A stretch of DNA of 64,000 nucleotides from Patagioenas fasciata (lineage: Eukaryota; Chordata; Aves; Columbiformes; Columbidae), in NCBI RefSeq assembly GCF_037038585.1, contig NC_092523.1:30261501-30325500 (forward strand), in the 5' to 3' direction. Below, piece after piece: positions 33,401-43,323 of this stretch. Each line of letters opens with the position of its first letter. Position 1 is the first letter of the stretch. The notes beneath the pieces are model-generated. The model saw nothing but the letters and a program-made list of their open reading frames with translations. It was not told the origin of the DNA and did not search any database. Made by a program: the position numbers and the translations under genes.

Positions 33401-36400
33401 CAGGTGCTTCAATAGCAAGCTGCTGCCCGCATCTCTTCCTGACGGAATATACCATCTGACCTACAGACAGCAAGGAGTGTTATGCCTGCTATGCGTAATT
33501 CAGATTTCCTCAGTTTGCTGTACTAATTTCTCTGTTAAGTTGCAGGCATAGAAGTCAGTGAGAGAAGCTCCAGAACTAGTAAGCAGTCACTCCCATAAGG
33601 TAATTTTTTATTTCCTTTCATAACATCATATTCTTACATACACATTCATATCACTATTATGGCAGAATGCAAGCCCCCCTCTCTTCCCCCCCTCCTTCAG
33701 TATGGAAGGAGTAGGCACATCTCCCTCTCTCTCTGCTGTTTGAGGCTAACAGCTTCTTTTGTTTGGCCCCAGAGCACCCTGGCCAGGGCCATTAGGAGAA
33801 GGGAGCCGCTGGGCACCTGCGGCCAGTGTGGGGGATGTTTGAAGGCTTCAGGGGCACCCCACAGCCAGTGTGGGGGTGCAGAGAAGCTTCTGGAATGCCT
33901 ACAGTCAGGTCTGATCAGCCTATAAAAAACAGGACTCTCATTGAGACTCCGCCCATTGTCGTGGGTCTCTCGGAGCACGAGCGAGATGCTGCCGCCAAGA
34001 GCCCCCTTCCCCGGGATGGAGACTCCGCTTGCCTGGCCGCCACGGGTGTGAGTAAACTTCTCGCAGGATTGCGAGTATATTTATACTTTCTGTGCACATA
34101 TGCACATGTAACTTCCCGTGCTTCCACATAAGCACGTGTAACTTTCTGTGCTTAATACAAGCACGAGTAACTTTCCGTGCACATTTGCACGCGTACTTTA
34201 AATTATTTCCTCGCACAATCACGAGTGTATTTTCTTCCCGTGCTTCTACATAAGCACGTGTAGTATTCCGTGCACATTTGCACGTGTAAGTAAATTAACC
34301 CTCGCAGGATTGCGAGTGTATTATAAATTTACCCTCGCGGAATCGCGAGTGTATTATAAATTTACCCTCGCGGAATCGCGAGTGTACACTTTCCGTACTC
34401 ACTACAAGTACCTGTATCTCTTTAAGAATAATCCCGCACCATGTTCAGGCAAGTGTGTACTCTTCCTGGACTCAGAGACGGTTCCAGCATTGTTTTGGGT
34501 GAAGCCACGTGCATGCACACTGTGGACCGCCTGTTGTATTAGTTGCTGCCCCTTAATAATTTTCCTCAACTGATATCCGAACCTATATTTAAGTCACTTT
34601 TGGAGTGCTACAAACCCTGTTTGCCCCTTAAACTAATCTCGGGGTGCCTCCGTGACAACTATACAGAGAGTTTGCCCTAATGGGGTAACTAAAGGTCTTG
34701 TGGATGTTACAAAATCTATTGACAGGAAGAAAGAAGTAAAAATTATGCCTGCCTGTTCTTAACGTGCATATTCTAGCAGACTTTTTTCCAGCAGACAACA
34801 CGTGTACAATCCTGCTGTCTGCCTCTGCCTGCTTATTAACTTTGAATCAGTTGACAAAATTCACTCCAAATTTAGTAAGGGAATAAGAGGCCTCAGAATC
34901 TTTAAAGATCCTAAAAAATTTGCAACATGTGAGAGAACTGGAGGGACTCTGATGAGTTGAGGCACAGCAAAGGGTACAGCAGCAGTATTAAGGAATGTAA
35001 GAAGTGAGGATATTGAAGGGTAAGAGGATCATGAGAAAAAGGGATATGAGGTGAAACCAGCTTTGTAAAGGTGGGGAACTGTGTAGGATCAATAGATGGC
35101 ACAGCCATAGAAAGCAAAGGAGACCTTGTTTGTTAGGTATGAGAGTCCTGGCTAGTATCTTGTCACTGAGGCAATGTTTGAGAGCTTCCAACTGAAATAA
35201 TAATAAAAGCATTAGACTGACATCCCCAAGTACTTAGATCAGGGGTGTCACTCATTTTCAACCTTGAAGGCAACTGTGAGGCTGATGTCACCCCTGCTGA
35301 AAATGAGTTTGACACCCATGACTTAGATAATGTTTGCATTTACAAGTTATATTAAAAGCATCTTCCTGAAATAACCATTTCTTGCAAAGAAAATGCCAAA
35401 ATAAAGTTGTTTTGCAGATTCTGTTTCATAATCTTAATTTTTAAGAAGTTTTTTTTAAGTTAAGGATATTTCCTCTTCATTAATTATGTTTGTGGCTCTT
35501 TGCATCCCTTGCAGAGGACTATGCAGGCAGCCTGACTGAGGCTGTATGCACAGCTAAGAACAAGAAAGTGATGTTACTTGCTCCTCCTGATGAGTGTCAT
35601 GTCCTCCAGAACTGTGCCAACCCATTCTGTCCCAGCCCTGCTCTGCAAGCTCACATTCAGTGGTACCCTACTGTGATCCCAGATCCTGTCCAGAGTCACA
35701 CTGTTCTCCAGGATAACATCTCCCACTATTTAGGGAAGAGCTGTGTACACTTCATCTTCTTACCTTCAAAAATACTGTCTGGTCTTGCAAAATAAACATA
35801 TTCAAAGATGCAGAATGCTGACGGATCTCCTTCAGGTCTTGGTACAACATCCAGTGTCTGGACATCATATCTGGATATTTTCACAATCTCTCCGGGAAGG
35901 ACCTCACGATAGTACCTTGAAAAAGAAATACATAGCATTTAGAAATGTCCTGAACCTGGATGGTAGTTCTGAAATATAAACAAGATTCAATAATTTAGTC
36001 CTGGATCAATAACAGAGTACTTTTCTATGAAAGCTAAGGACCTCACGATAGTACCTTGAAAAAGAAATACATAGCATTTAGAAATGTCCTGAACCTGGAT
36101 GGTAGTTCTGAAATATAAACAAGATTCAATAATTTAGTCCTGGATCAATAACAGAGTACTTTTCTATGAAAGCTAAGGACCTCACGATAGTACCTTGAAA
36201 AAGAAATACATAGCATTTAGAAATGTCCTGAACCTGGATGGTAGTTCTGAAATATAAACAAGATTCAATAATTTAGTCCTGGATCAATAACAGAGTACTT
36301 TTCTATGAAAGCTAAGGACCTCACGATAGTACCTTGAAAAAGAAATACATAGCATTTAGAAATGTCCTGAACCTGGATGGTAGTTCTGAAATATAAACAA

Positions 36401-39400
36401 GATTCAATAATTTAGTCCTGGATCAATAACAGAGTACTTTTCTATGAAAGCTAATAAACGTTATAATGCAATATAAAAATATAACCAGGAATAAAGATGG
36501 TCACTAAAAAAATCCTGGCCCACAAGGCAATATCTGGACAAATATCTGTCTAGTGATAAGAGGCAGCTATCCCCAAATGACACAAAGCTGACTGGGAATG
36601 TACATTGTTAGAGATTATGACATTTGGCAGTTTGAGGTTTAATGTTTAATTACTGCCTGAGGAGAGCTTTCAGATAAAGTGAGAATCAGGGCACTTACTC
36701 TGCACCAATAGACAAAAAGCTACAGGATTCGGAAGAGACTACCCATCCTTCTGTTTCACTGTTATCTTTTCCTGAAATGAAATATTTCAGTTAGAGTCCA
36801 CAGTTCTTGTTACTGTTACCCATCAAAATTGCATTTCTACTGCAGTATCTGGCTTTCTATGGTTTAGGTTGCCAAGTGCACAATGAAAGACTGTTGTGAT
36901 TTCTAACTAAAAGGCATATCATGCCATAGTTTCTGTAATATTAAAAACAAACAAACAAAGCCCACGAAAACCCAACCAACCAAAAACCCAAACCAAAACA
37001 ACAAACAGAAAACAACAACAAAAAAAACCAAATAGCATTCCCTCTCCCCCATAAAGATTATAAACCCATTCTAGGCAGAAGTGGAAGGAACAGCACCATA
37101 TTTACAGCATCATTTTCATGAAGAGAGACAATTCATGTAACTACCTTTGTTGTCCCTGCACTTCTCCAAACTTCTCTAATTCTATTTCAGTGACTTCAGA
37201 TATACAGAATTACTTCTGTTCACACATGACACTCCTTACTTTTCCTATGCTATGTGTTGATTGATAGATTCTTTTTATTACAATGGATGCTGGACTGAAC
37301 TCCAATAAAGAGAGTTTTCACAGACAGGCACAGGGAAGATCAAATTGTGTAACACAGGGTAGGAATGTCTGTATGCTTTATGAAAGGTCTTGATAATTTT
37401 TCTTACGGTTATAATTACCAAGTTTGGTGAAGATATGGAAGCATTTATTACCTTGTGTTTGCATTATTTTATCTTTATACAAATGAACAGATTTTAATCT
37501 CACTTCATGGAAGATGCTGATTTGCAGGCTAAACAGGAACACAAAGAATTTTTCCCATAAATTGATTTGTACAGTGTGCCATTACTATACCAAATGTGAC
37601 TGGGAGTGCTTGAAATTTAGAAATACATTACCAGTAATCCAGCACTTTTTGGCCACCTTACTATGGGAGAAAGAAAGAAACTAGACTTGTTTCTGGACTG
37701 GACATAGACCTGAGCAACTGTCTCCAGGTGATCTGGACCAGATGACCTCCAGAGGTGCCTTCTAAGCTCAGCCTTTCTGTGATTCTGCCCATCCCTGCTT
37801 TCCTGTTTAGGTGATGTTAATTAAATTTTCACAAACATTCTGTTTCAGCTGGGCTGCCTAATTCTGACACTGTTATCAGGTGACTAGGATTCCCTTTTGT
37901 TGGGAACAAAAAAGACGTTTGCAGGCTTTCTACAAATTACTTTTTCCTTACCAACATTTTTTTTTGTTTTGAATTTTCAGAACTGACTTTTGTATCACAT
38001 ACTCCTCCGTACACCACAGTAAGCATAGCTTTCAGGCACAAGCTATATATATATGTATATGAATATGTATGTGGTTTACCTTTTCCATTCATGTCCCCTA
38101 CTGGAATAAGGCGACCAATGCAGAGTGGGCGATTCCCATATGGATCACGTACTGCATAGATTATGTCTTTATGCATAATTAGCAATGAATATGAAGTTGG
38201 AGTTTCATTCATTAAATTTTTTATTCTGAAATGAGACATAGTGAACATAATTGTGTGTCACACAAACAGCTGTGTGCATTTACAGCTGCATATCATGCTG
38301 AGATTAGATTGCTGTTCTTGATTCCGAAACCCACCCTCCTCACCTTGCTACCCAGTCGGCTGTATCGTCGTTTTCTAGAGGAGGTGTGAAAGCCAGCAGC
38401 TGGGTGATCAGCTCACTGTCAGAACTGGTCGACAGTCCTACACCATGCCGCATAAGCTTTTGAGACACAAAGCAAAAGTGTTACGAACATTAAGAAAAAT
38501 CCCATGTAACACTGCTCAGATTTTAATCTAACAACAGCTTCATGCAATGAACAAATATTTAAAAATGTATCAGTCCTTCAGATGATTAGAACATAGGAAC
38601 ATCAAATTTCTTCCAACAAACCAAATAGATAAAAAGAACAGTTACAATAATCTGTGTCTGGTACATTTCTCCCTTTGCATCTCATTCCTTTGCTCCACAT
38701 ACAACCAAAATTAATGACACCAATATTCAAGGCATACATTCATGTTTGAGCCATTTTATCAGCTTTGTGTTTCTGCTTGCTCTGGGAAGAGAGGTAAAAT
38801 ATACAAGGGAAAATATGAAGTTACTTATAGCAGACACAGAAAGAGATATCACAGCAGAATGGTGGTTTGGGCACAAAGGAACAACAACAATAAAAAAGAG
38901 GTGTGAAGGGACGCAGAGTTGGATTAAAAAATTAAATCCCACAATTTAAAGTCTGCTACACTTGGTCAGTCAAATTGTTCTGTCATGGTGTATTTATGCT
39001 TCTAAGGGAGAAGAGAGTCTGCGGGGTATTTACACAACTATTACAACCCATTCGATGCTGTATGCATTACAGTTCCTAATTTTTATCTTTAGAAATCATT
39101 TTACATCTCATGTAACTCTGATTCTCCACTCTCCATCTGCATTTCCTCAGTGCTGTTTTTTTTCTCCCATCCATTCACACACTTGTAGCTCTGATGAAAG
39201 ATGTGCCAGGTTCCTTTGGGCATGCCACACATTTGCCTCACAAGAGCATGTCCTCTCACTTTTGGATGGAACATATCATAGAAGAGATTTCACAATGAAA
39301 GATCTGCTAAATTATAATTCGGTTCTTTAACACATACCCTTCTAGCCAAACACACTATAAAATTTGGCATTTGTTGGTTTGTGTCGTGACAGTGCTAATG

Positions 39401-42400
39401 ATTAATTTTGCAAGCCAGAAATACAAATAAAGACAATATTCCAAACCAGACATTTCAGATTGAAATGCATACGCATATGATTTGTTCCTTCTATCAGGCA
39501 CCGCAAAGGAGCAGAACCACATGTCGAGGTGCCTTCTGTTACAGCTGAGTTAGTGTTCTCCTGTGATCAATAGGAACATGACTGTCAGTCTAGAGGACTG
39601 GTAAGTTTTTCCCTGTGACAATTACAAATGCCTCCCCTCCCCTGGAATTTTCCCCCCTCCAAATGATATATTTTGATTATGCTGCTCTTTCACTATCTCA
39701 AGCAGTCTGGTATTAAGGAAAAGGCATAGCAAGGTTATTGTTCTTTGCTGCCACACATAGAAAGGAATGATGCCAGAAACTCCCGAAGGAGACACTAACC
39801 TTCCTCCTGAGCCGTACAGCGTTTGTCAGCTCCCCGTTGTGCGCCACAGCGATCTTCCCATGAAGAGTCTCTACGACAAAAGGCTGGCAGTTCTGCAGCT
39901 CAGAAATTCCCGAGGTGGAGTACCTCGTGTGCCCAATACCGAGGTTTGAAACGTACAGTTTCTTCAGGCTGTCTGCATTGAAGACGTGATTTATAAGACC
40001 CATTCCCTTCAGAAGAAAAAGAAGAAAAAAAAATTTGTTTGGTTTTGTTTTCCCAGCAACTTCCTCATTTCTCCTTGTGTTCGTTTTTGGTCAGTATTAA
40101 TGCAAGCAACTTTAACAAAAAGACAAATAAGCTTTAAGACATGGTAAAGAAAGAAGCTGAGTAGGTGTCACAGTTATATATCAGATCCCATTACTCCTGG
40201 TTTTAAATAAAGCAATAAGACATACTTGTGTTGAGGATTTTCATGGAACAACCTATTCTCTGACTAAAAATAGATCTTCTGAAAAACACCACCAAACTGT
40301 TGTACTTTTTAAAAACTCCAGAAAAAAAGACTGCCAGAAGACAGGAAAAGGAGGAAAAAGTTGCTAGAAGGGAATTCTATTTAGAGAATACCTTTTACTT
40401 TAGTTAGCAGTATATTTGATTTACTTTTATATTAGGTCCATAAAAATTTTTAAGAGATTCTATTGTCATTCCAGTCAATGTCAGAAACAAAGCTTTTTTC
40501 AAGAGAGTTTACTGTTTACTTAAAACAACTCTTCATATAGCCAGGTTGCCTTCTATTTAAAGCAGAAATGCATGAAAACTTCTTAGTCAGCTGTGAGGAG
40601 CTTCTGTTGGCAATAAGCACTACGTGGAGACAACTGACTCTGAAAAAACTGCACAGAGAGCAAAAGACTGGATTCCTCCCACAAAACCCTCCTTCTTCTG
40701 CTGCCTGTGGAAAATATTTACACCTTTGTATGCATGTTCCCCTACCACACATGTTAATTGTGATATACATGATATCCCACATGACAATGTTCCTCTGCGA
40801 TCTTCAAAGATACACAGGAGTGGTCTGAAGCTGCAATGATTCATAACCTTTGCTGTAGGTACAACAACAAGAGAGTGTGATGGGACAGGAAGGAAATTGG
40901 CTGAACTGTTTTCAGAGCTCAACCAAAAAAACTTAAAGAAAGCTCAACTTCAGGGTATTTTTTGCTGTGACTGTTACAGAGTCAGAATACCAAGAGGCTA
41001 TAGTTGTATATGTGGTCTTAGGATATTTACTATCATGTTAAAAAGTTACTGCCTCAAATGGTCAAACTGGTATGGGTTTGCTTTAATGGTTCAGCAAAGT
41101 TTGTGCCGAATCAGTTATCATCTGTTGTCTCACAGATGACATAAAGGTGGTCTAAGGTCTTGTGTCATGTGCTCACATGTGCACAGAAATGGAACCACGC
41201 ACTCTTATTTTACTCAGGACAACTTTATTGTGACAGGAGAGCTGACAGTTCATAGGTTCAGCGTTAATGGTTGTGGTTGAGTTAAGCATTGCAATAGCTT
41301 AAGCAAGCAATTTTGGTTTAAAACACATTTCGTTACTTACACAACTATATAATCTTTTAATTGTAGTTTGAAATATTCCTCTGATTTGGATTGTGCTGGT
41401 ATGGGATGGCAAATGTGAATTACACCACTATAAAAAATGCCCAATGAAGACAATGTTATGTCTGTATTATACAGGGGCTTATACATGTCAGAACATGATA
41501 ATGGTCTGACAAATAGCTAGCTTAATATATTATTCTGCATATCCAAGTGTGAAGCAAGAAGACAGTCTTTATTCTACTGGCATCACTATCTCTATACAAG
41601 AGATTTAAGTTTTTCCGCATCGTGAGCTAATACAGCTATGACAATAATGTTTTGCTATACAGATACAGCTGAAAGGCTCTGACAGAGAAATATGGATGAG
41701 TTTGTCCATGGTCAAAGGCTGGCAACAATCAGAAGGGAGCACATACTCCTGTCGAAGGTATTCCAATTTATACTCTAATATATGTATTGCCTTAAGCTAT
41801 TGACAAATGTGAGTAAATTGATGCAGTGAAAAGTGGGCACCTTTTCCGTTCTGTTGTCTCTGCTATGAAGAAGAGTCAGCCAGGTTTGGAGGGTAAACAG
41901 GTACAGTAGCATCTTAACTGCTGACATCTTTATGGGCTAGTTTGGAATTCAGAGTCCTAAATATACTTTCACCAGTGTAACAGGCCAAACGTTTGTTACA
42001 TTAGCACCACTTCCAGGACTAAAAAAGTCATATATATTGTACTACACAGGCTCTTTATTACACTGTGGTTATTACAGTTTTAAAAATTGCTGTATCTGAG
42101 AAACATATTTTGAGCGTAAAAGAAACCATCATATGCTCTGAAACTCTTAAAATATCAAAGCTGATATTATGATAAAGTCAAATTCTTAGCATGACAGCTA
42201 AGTATTGCAGCTCAGTAACACACTACAAATTATTCTGTCACCTGCTGGAAGTTAATACTGAGAAGCACTTTTTATGATGGGATTTATGGAGCAGCTCGAG
42301 CAGCCGCCTATAAAGGAACCTGGAATTCCTGTAAGCTTAAGTAAAGCTGAAACCCAAGCAGAAGCAGGAATGAAGAACAGATAACATGGTACTCAAGTTG

Positions 42401-43323
42401 AGAAAAGCTGCATTTAAAAGCCTGGGTATGTGTGTGTGAAACAGGCTGTAACTAACAGATAGGAGGGGGGAAATGCCTGAAGAGCTAGCAAACATGAGGC
42501 TTGAAGAGACAAGATTTTGCATGAGGCATTGAGCAGTCATGCACAGATACACACGCTGCTGCAGCAAAGAAATTGCCCTATGGTTATCTTGATGATTTCC
42601 AATCCTCTCCTCTTCCAGGATGGAATAGGCTGATGATTATTTTTTTCCTGATCACTATTCAATACAGAATGAGCAGAAATATCCCCAGAGCATGCAGGTA
42701 TTCTCCTGGCATAATACTTTTAAGGGTATGGCCATTTTATGTCTTTTAACATTACTTGGGATTGTCTGAGCTCAAGAAAGACTGGAAGACCTTCTGAGGG
42801 CTTCATTCAGTCTTTTACTCTGTTTATGTTTACCTATGGGTAAAGTAGCTGTCATTTCCTTGAGTCTCAGTAAGGCAAGAAATAGTCATCCATTTGCTTG
42901 TGCATAGCCTGTAACCGTATTTATTTTCTCTCGATCTCAGTTGCATGGGTGCTCTTCCAAATCTCGAGAGTTAACACCTTAGCTGCAGGGTGACTTTGGT
43001 AAGTAGTTTTTGTGACATGAGTAGCCTGATCTGGATACTTCTGTATGTCTGCTGCTGTGTGCATGGATACATCCAGCATATTTGTTTTAAACATACACTT
43101 AAATTGCACAAATAACAGAACTAGATACTGTCACTGACAAAACAAAAAGCATTCATCAAAACATGTTGCTTTCCCTCTAATTATTGTGTTTCCTAGCTGA
43201 AGCAAACTTTAACGCATCTCAGTTAGGCATGTACAAAACAGTCATTTCCATTTTACCTTGTGCACTTTGAATGCCTGGGATGACTCTCCATCACTTGTCA
43301 CAATTCCAGCACTCTCCTGGCCC
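30300..43323 (-). CDS. PPAT: PPAT, amidophosphoribosyltransferase (coding exons 2-11; exon 1 not found)
   Basis: PPAT (glutamine PRPP amidotransferase, EC 2.4.2.14) makes 5-phosphoribosylamine from PRPP and glutamine. This is the committed first step of purine synthesis in the cytosol. Ten exons join in frame to 467 codons plus stop. With the roughly 43 codons expected from exon 1, the total is about 510, the avian length. Landmarks: GHTRYSTSG and AHNGEL of the Ntn glutaminase domain; [13 protein letters not shown], the PRPP-binding loop; Cys residues of the 4Fe-4S cluster including GHCTACLTG near the C-terminus PVELEW. The start codon, propeptide and N-terminal nucleophile Cys belong to exon 1, for which I find no match between 43324 and 64000. 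In chicken and mammals PPAT exon 1 shares a bidirectional promoter with PAICS, so exon 1 is probably beyond the right edge. Confidence 0.95.
31892..32012 (-). CDS. PPAT: PPAT coding exon 10
   Basis: It reads [20 protein letters not shown], then [20 protein letters not shown]. The Cys in FPCYMGI is one of the expected iron-sulphur ligands. The donor is TATAG|GTAAAT. Confidence 0.95.
32800..33021 (-). CDS. PPAT: PPAT coding exon 9 (PRPP loop)
   Basis: It reads [38 protein letters not shown] and [19 protein letters not shown]. The [13 protein letters not shown] stretch is the type I PRTase PRPP-binding motif. The donor is AGAG|GTAAGC. Confidence 0.96.
33333..33460 (-). CDS. PPAT: PPAT coding exon 8
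   Basis: It reads [20 protein letters not shown], then [19 protein letters not shown] and QK. The acceptor is gctgtctgtag and the donor is AAAAG|GTATAT. Confidence 0.95.
33658..34657 (+). mobile_element. Solo LTR of an endogenous retrovirus (ERVL-like by duplication length)
   Basis: A 1000-bp block flanked by perfect 5-bp repeats ACTAT (33653-33657 and 34658-34662). It starts TATGGCAG and ends CCGTGACA, close to the canonical TGT...ACA with one change. U3 features: a GGGCACC plus GCCAGTGTGGGGG segment present twice, 41 bp apart (33811 and 33852), like a small enhancer repeat, and a TATA box TATAAAAAAC at 33921. A splice-donor-like GTGAGT is at 34048-34053. There is no internal viral sequence or primer-binding site on either side, so recombination between two LTRs has left a solo copy. 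It lies antisense to PPAT inside intron 7. The family is not identified; the 5-bp duplication fits ERVL or some other avian ERVs. Confidence 0.6.
34060..34411 (+). repeat. Array of twelve short hairpins inside the LTR
   Basis: Twelve dyads at about 20-40 bp spacing: 34060-34075, 34091-34106, 34117-34136, 34148-34164, 34176-34191, 34210-34225, 34239-34258, 34269-34284, 34301-34316, 34334-34349, 34367-34382 and 34395-34411. There are three main kinds: CTCGCA/TGCGAG (4-nt loop), CGTGCA/TGCACG (4-nt loop CATT) and CGTGCTT/AAGCACG (6-nt loop). Linkers are short and similar (TGTAACTTTC, TGTATTATAAATTTAC). Eleven have perfect 5 to 7-bp stems; the one at 34210 has two mismatches. The array is downstream of the TATA box, so it would be transcribed near the 5' end of an LTR-initiated RNA. 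Confidence 0.85.
35240..35330. mobile_element. 91-bp palindromic hAT-type MITE
   Basis: The termini are CAGGGGTGTC...GACACCCATG. The two ends are near-perfect inverted repeats about 24 bp long (ends with CTCATTTTCA / TGAAAATGAG). The element is flanked by a perfect 8-bp target duplication, ACTTAGAT (35232-35239 and 35331-35338). An 8-bp duplication and CAG-like ends define the hAT superfamily. No transposase is encoded. Confidence 0.85.
35764..35915 (-). CDS. PPAT: PPAT coding exon 7
   Basis: It reads [20 protein letters not shown], then [18 protein letters not shown]. The acceptor is ctttttcaag. The first 19 exon bases plus the acceptor and about 120 bp of intron form a 139-bp unit that is repeated three more times upstream in the intron. 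Only the copy abutting this exon keeps the frame. The donor is GAAG|GTAAGA. Confidence 0.94.
35897..36454. repeat. 139-bp tandem repeat, four copies, spanning a PPAT splice acceptor
   Basis: The same anchor base falls at 35901, 36040, 36179 and 36318, a constant 139-bp period. I find no base differences among the copies when reading them side by side. Each copy holds 19 nt of PPAT exon 7, its acceptor and about 120 bp of upstream intron. The array ends in a partial repeat of a few bases. Confidence 0.95.
36699..36771 (-). CDS. PPAT: PPAT coding exon 6
   Basis: It reads [20 protein letters not shown], then SIGA. It ends GCAGA|GTAAGT. Joined to exon 7 the junction codon becomes GAG, giving GAEYYREV where human has GARYYREV. 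Confidence 0.93.
36944..37033 (+). repeat. A/C-rich simple sequence
   Basis: Irregular AAAC, AACC and AAAAC units with almost no T or G over about 90 bp. It resembles a decayed microsatellite or a poly(A)-derived tract. Confidence 0.75.
37681..37796 (+). repeat. CR1 LINE 3' fragment, sense
   Basis: It matches typical CR1 3' sequence: TTTCTGGACTGGACATAGA, then GGACCAGATGACCTCCAGAG and TCTGTGATTCTG. It is oriented opposite to PPAT, in intron 5. It is diverged (GTGCCTTCTAAG for GTCCCTTCCAAC), so it is an old copy. Confidence 0.85.
38080..38225 (-). CDS. PPAT: PPAT coding exon 5
   Basis: The acceptor is tctcatttcag. It reads [20 protein letters not shown] and [28 protein letters not shown] is a signature of the family. 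The donor is AAAAG|GTAAAC. Confidence 0.95.
38344..38456 (-). CDS. PPAT: PPAT coding exon 4
   Basis: It reads [20 protein letters not shown], then [22 protein letters not shown] is a conserved glutaminase-domain motif. The acceptor is gtctcaaaag and the donor is GCAAG|GTGAGG. Confidence 0.93.
38457..39799 (-). other. PPAT intron 3
   Basis: 1.3 kb with no recognisable repeat, RNA or exon. Confidence 0.6.
39800..40006 (-). CDS. PPAT: PPAT coding exon 3 (glutaminase core)
   Basis: It reads [53 protein letters not shown] and [15 protein letters not shown] and AHNGEL are glutamine-binding segments of the Ntn amidotransferase domain. The acceptor is cttcttctgaag and the donor is GGAAG|GTTAGT. Confidence 0.95.
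40007..43256 (-). other. PPAT intron 2
   Basis: 3.25 kb. I see nothing beyond AT-rich intronic sequence. Several open frames on both strands lack coding character. Confidence 0.6.
43257..43323 (-). CDS. PPAT: PPAT coding exon 2
   Basis: The acceptor is ttttccatag. The first base completes an Arg codon (AG|G, as in QHRG), then [19 protein letters not shown] and VHK. The donor is AAG|GTAAAA. Its entry phase requires an upstream exon ending ...CACAG, consistent with the missing exon 1 (GLQHR). Confidence 0.9.

Larger units (their letters stand above)
33461..35763 (-). other. PPAT intron 7 with LTR and MITE
   Basis: Between exons 7 and 8. It is largely built of inserted DNA: a 1-kb solo LTR and a 91-bp hAT-type MITE. 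The rest is AT-rich and unremarkable. Confidence 0.7.
36772..38079 (-). other. PPAT intron 5 with A-rich tract and CR1
   Basis: It contains an A/C-rich simple stretch (about 36944-37033, AAAC-type units) and a CR1 fragment near 37.7 kb. The remainder is unremarkable. Confidence 0.65.

Noticed and set aside
34060-34411. CRISPR-like appearance of regularly spaced palindromes
   Set aside because: Vertebrate genomic context inside an LTR; repeats are short dyads with varied arms and no unique spacers of constant length.
34310-34573. 87-codon frame with an internal duplicated peptide
   Set aside because: It is the translation of two LTR hairpin repeats, not a protein.
35490-35795. 101-codon + strand frame near PPAT exon 7
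   Set aside because: Partly antisense to the real PPAT exon; no independent coding evidence.
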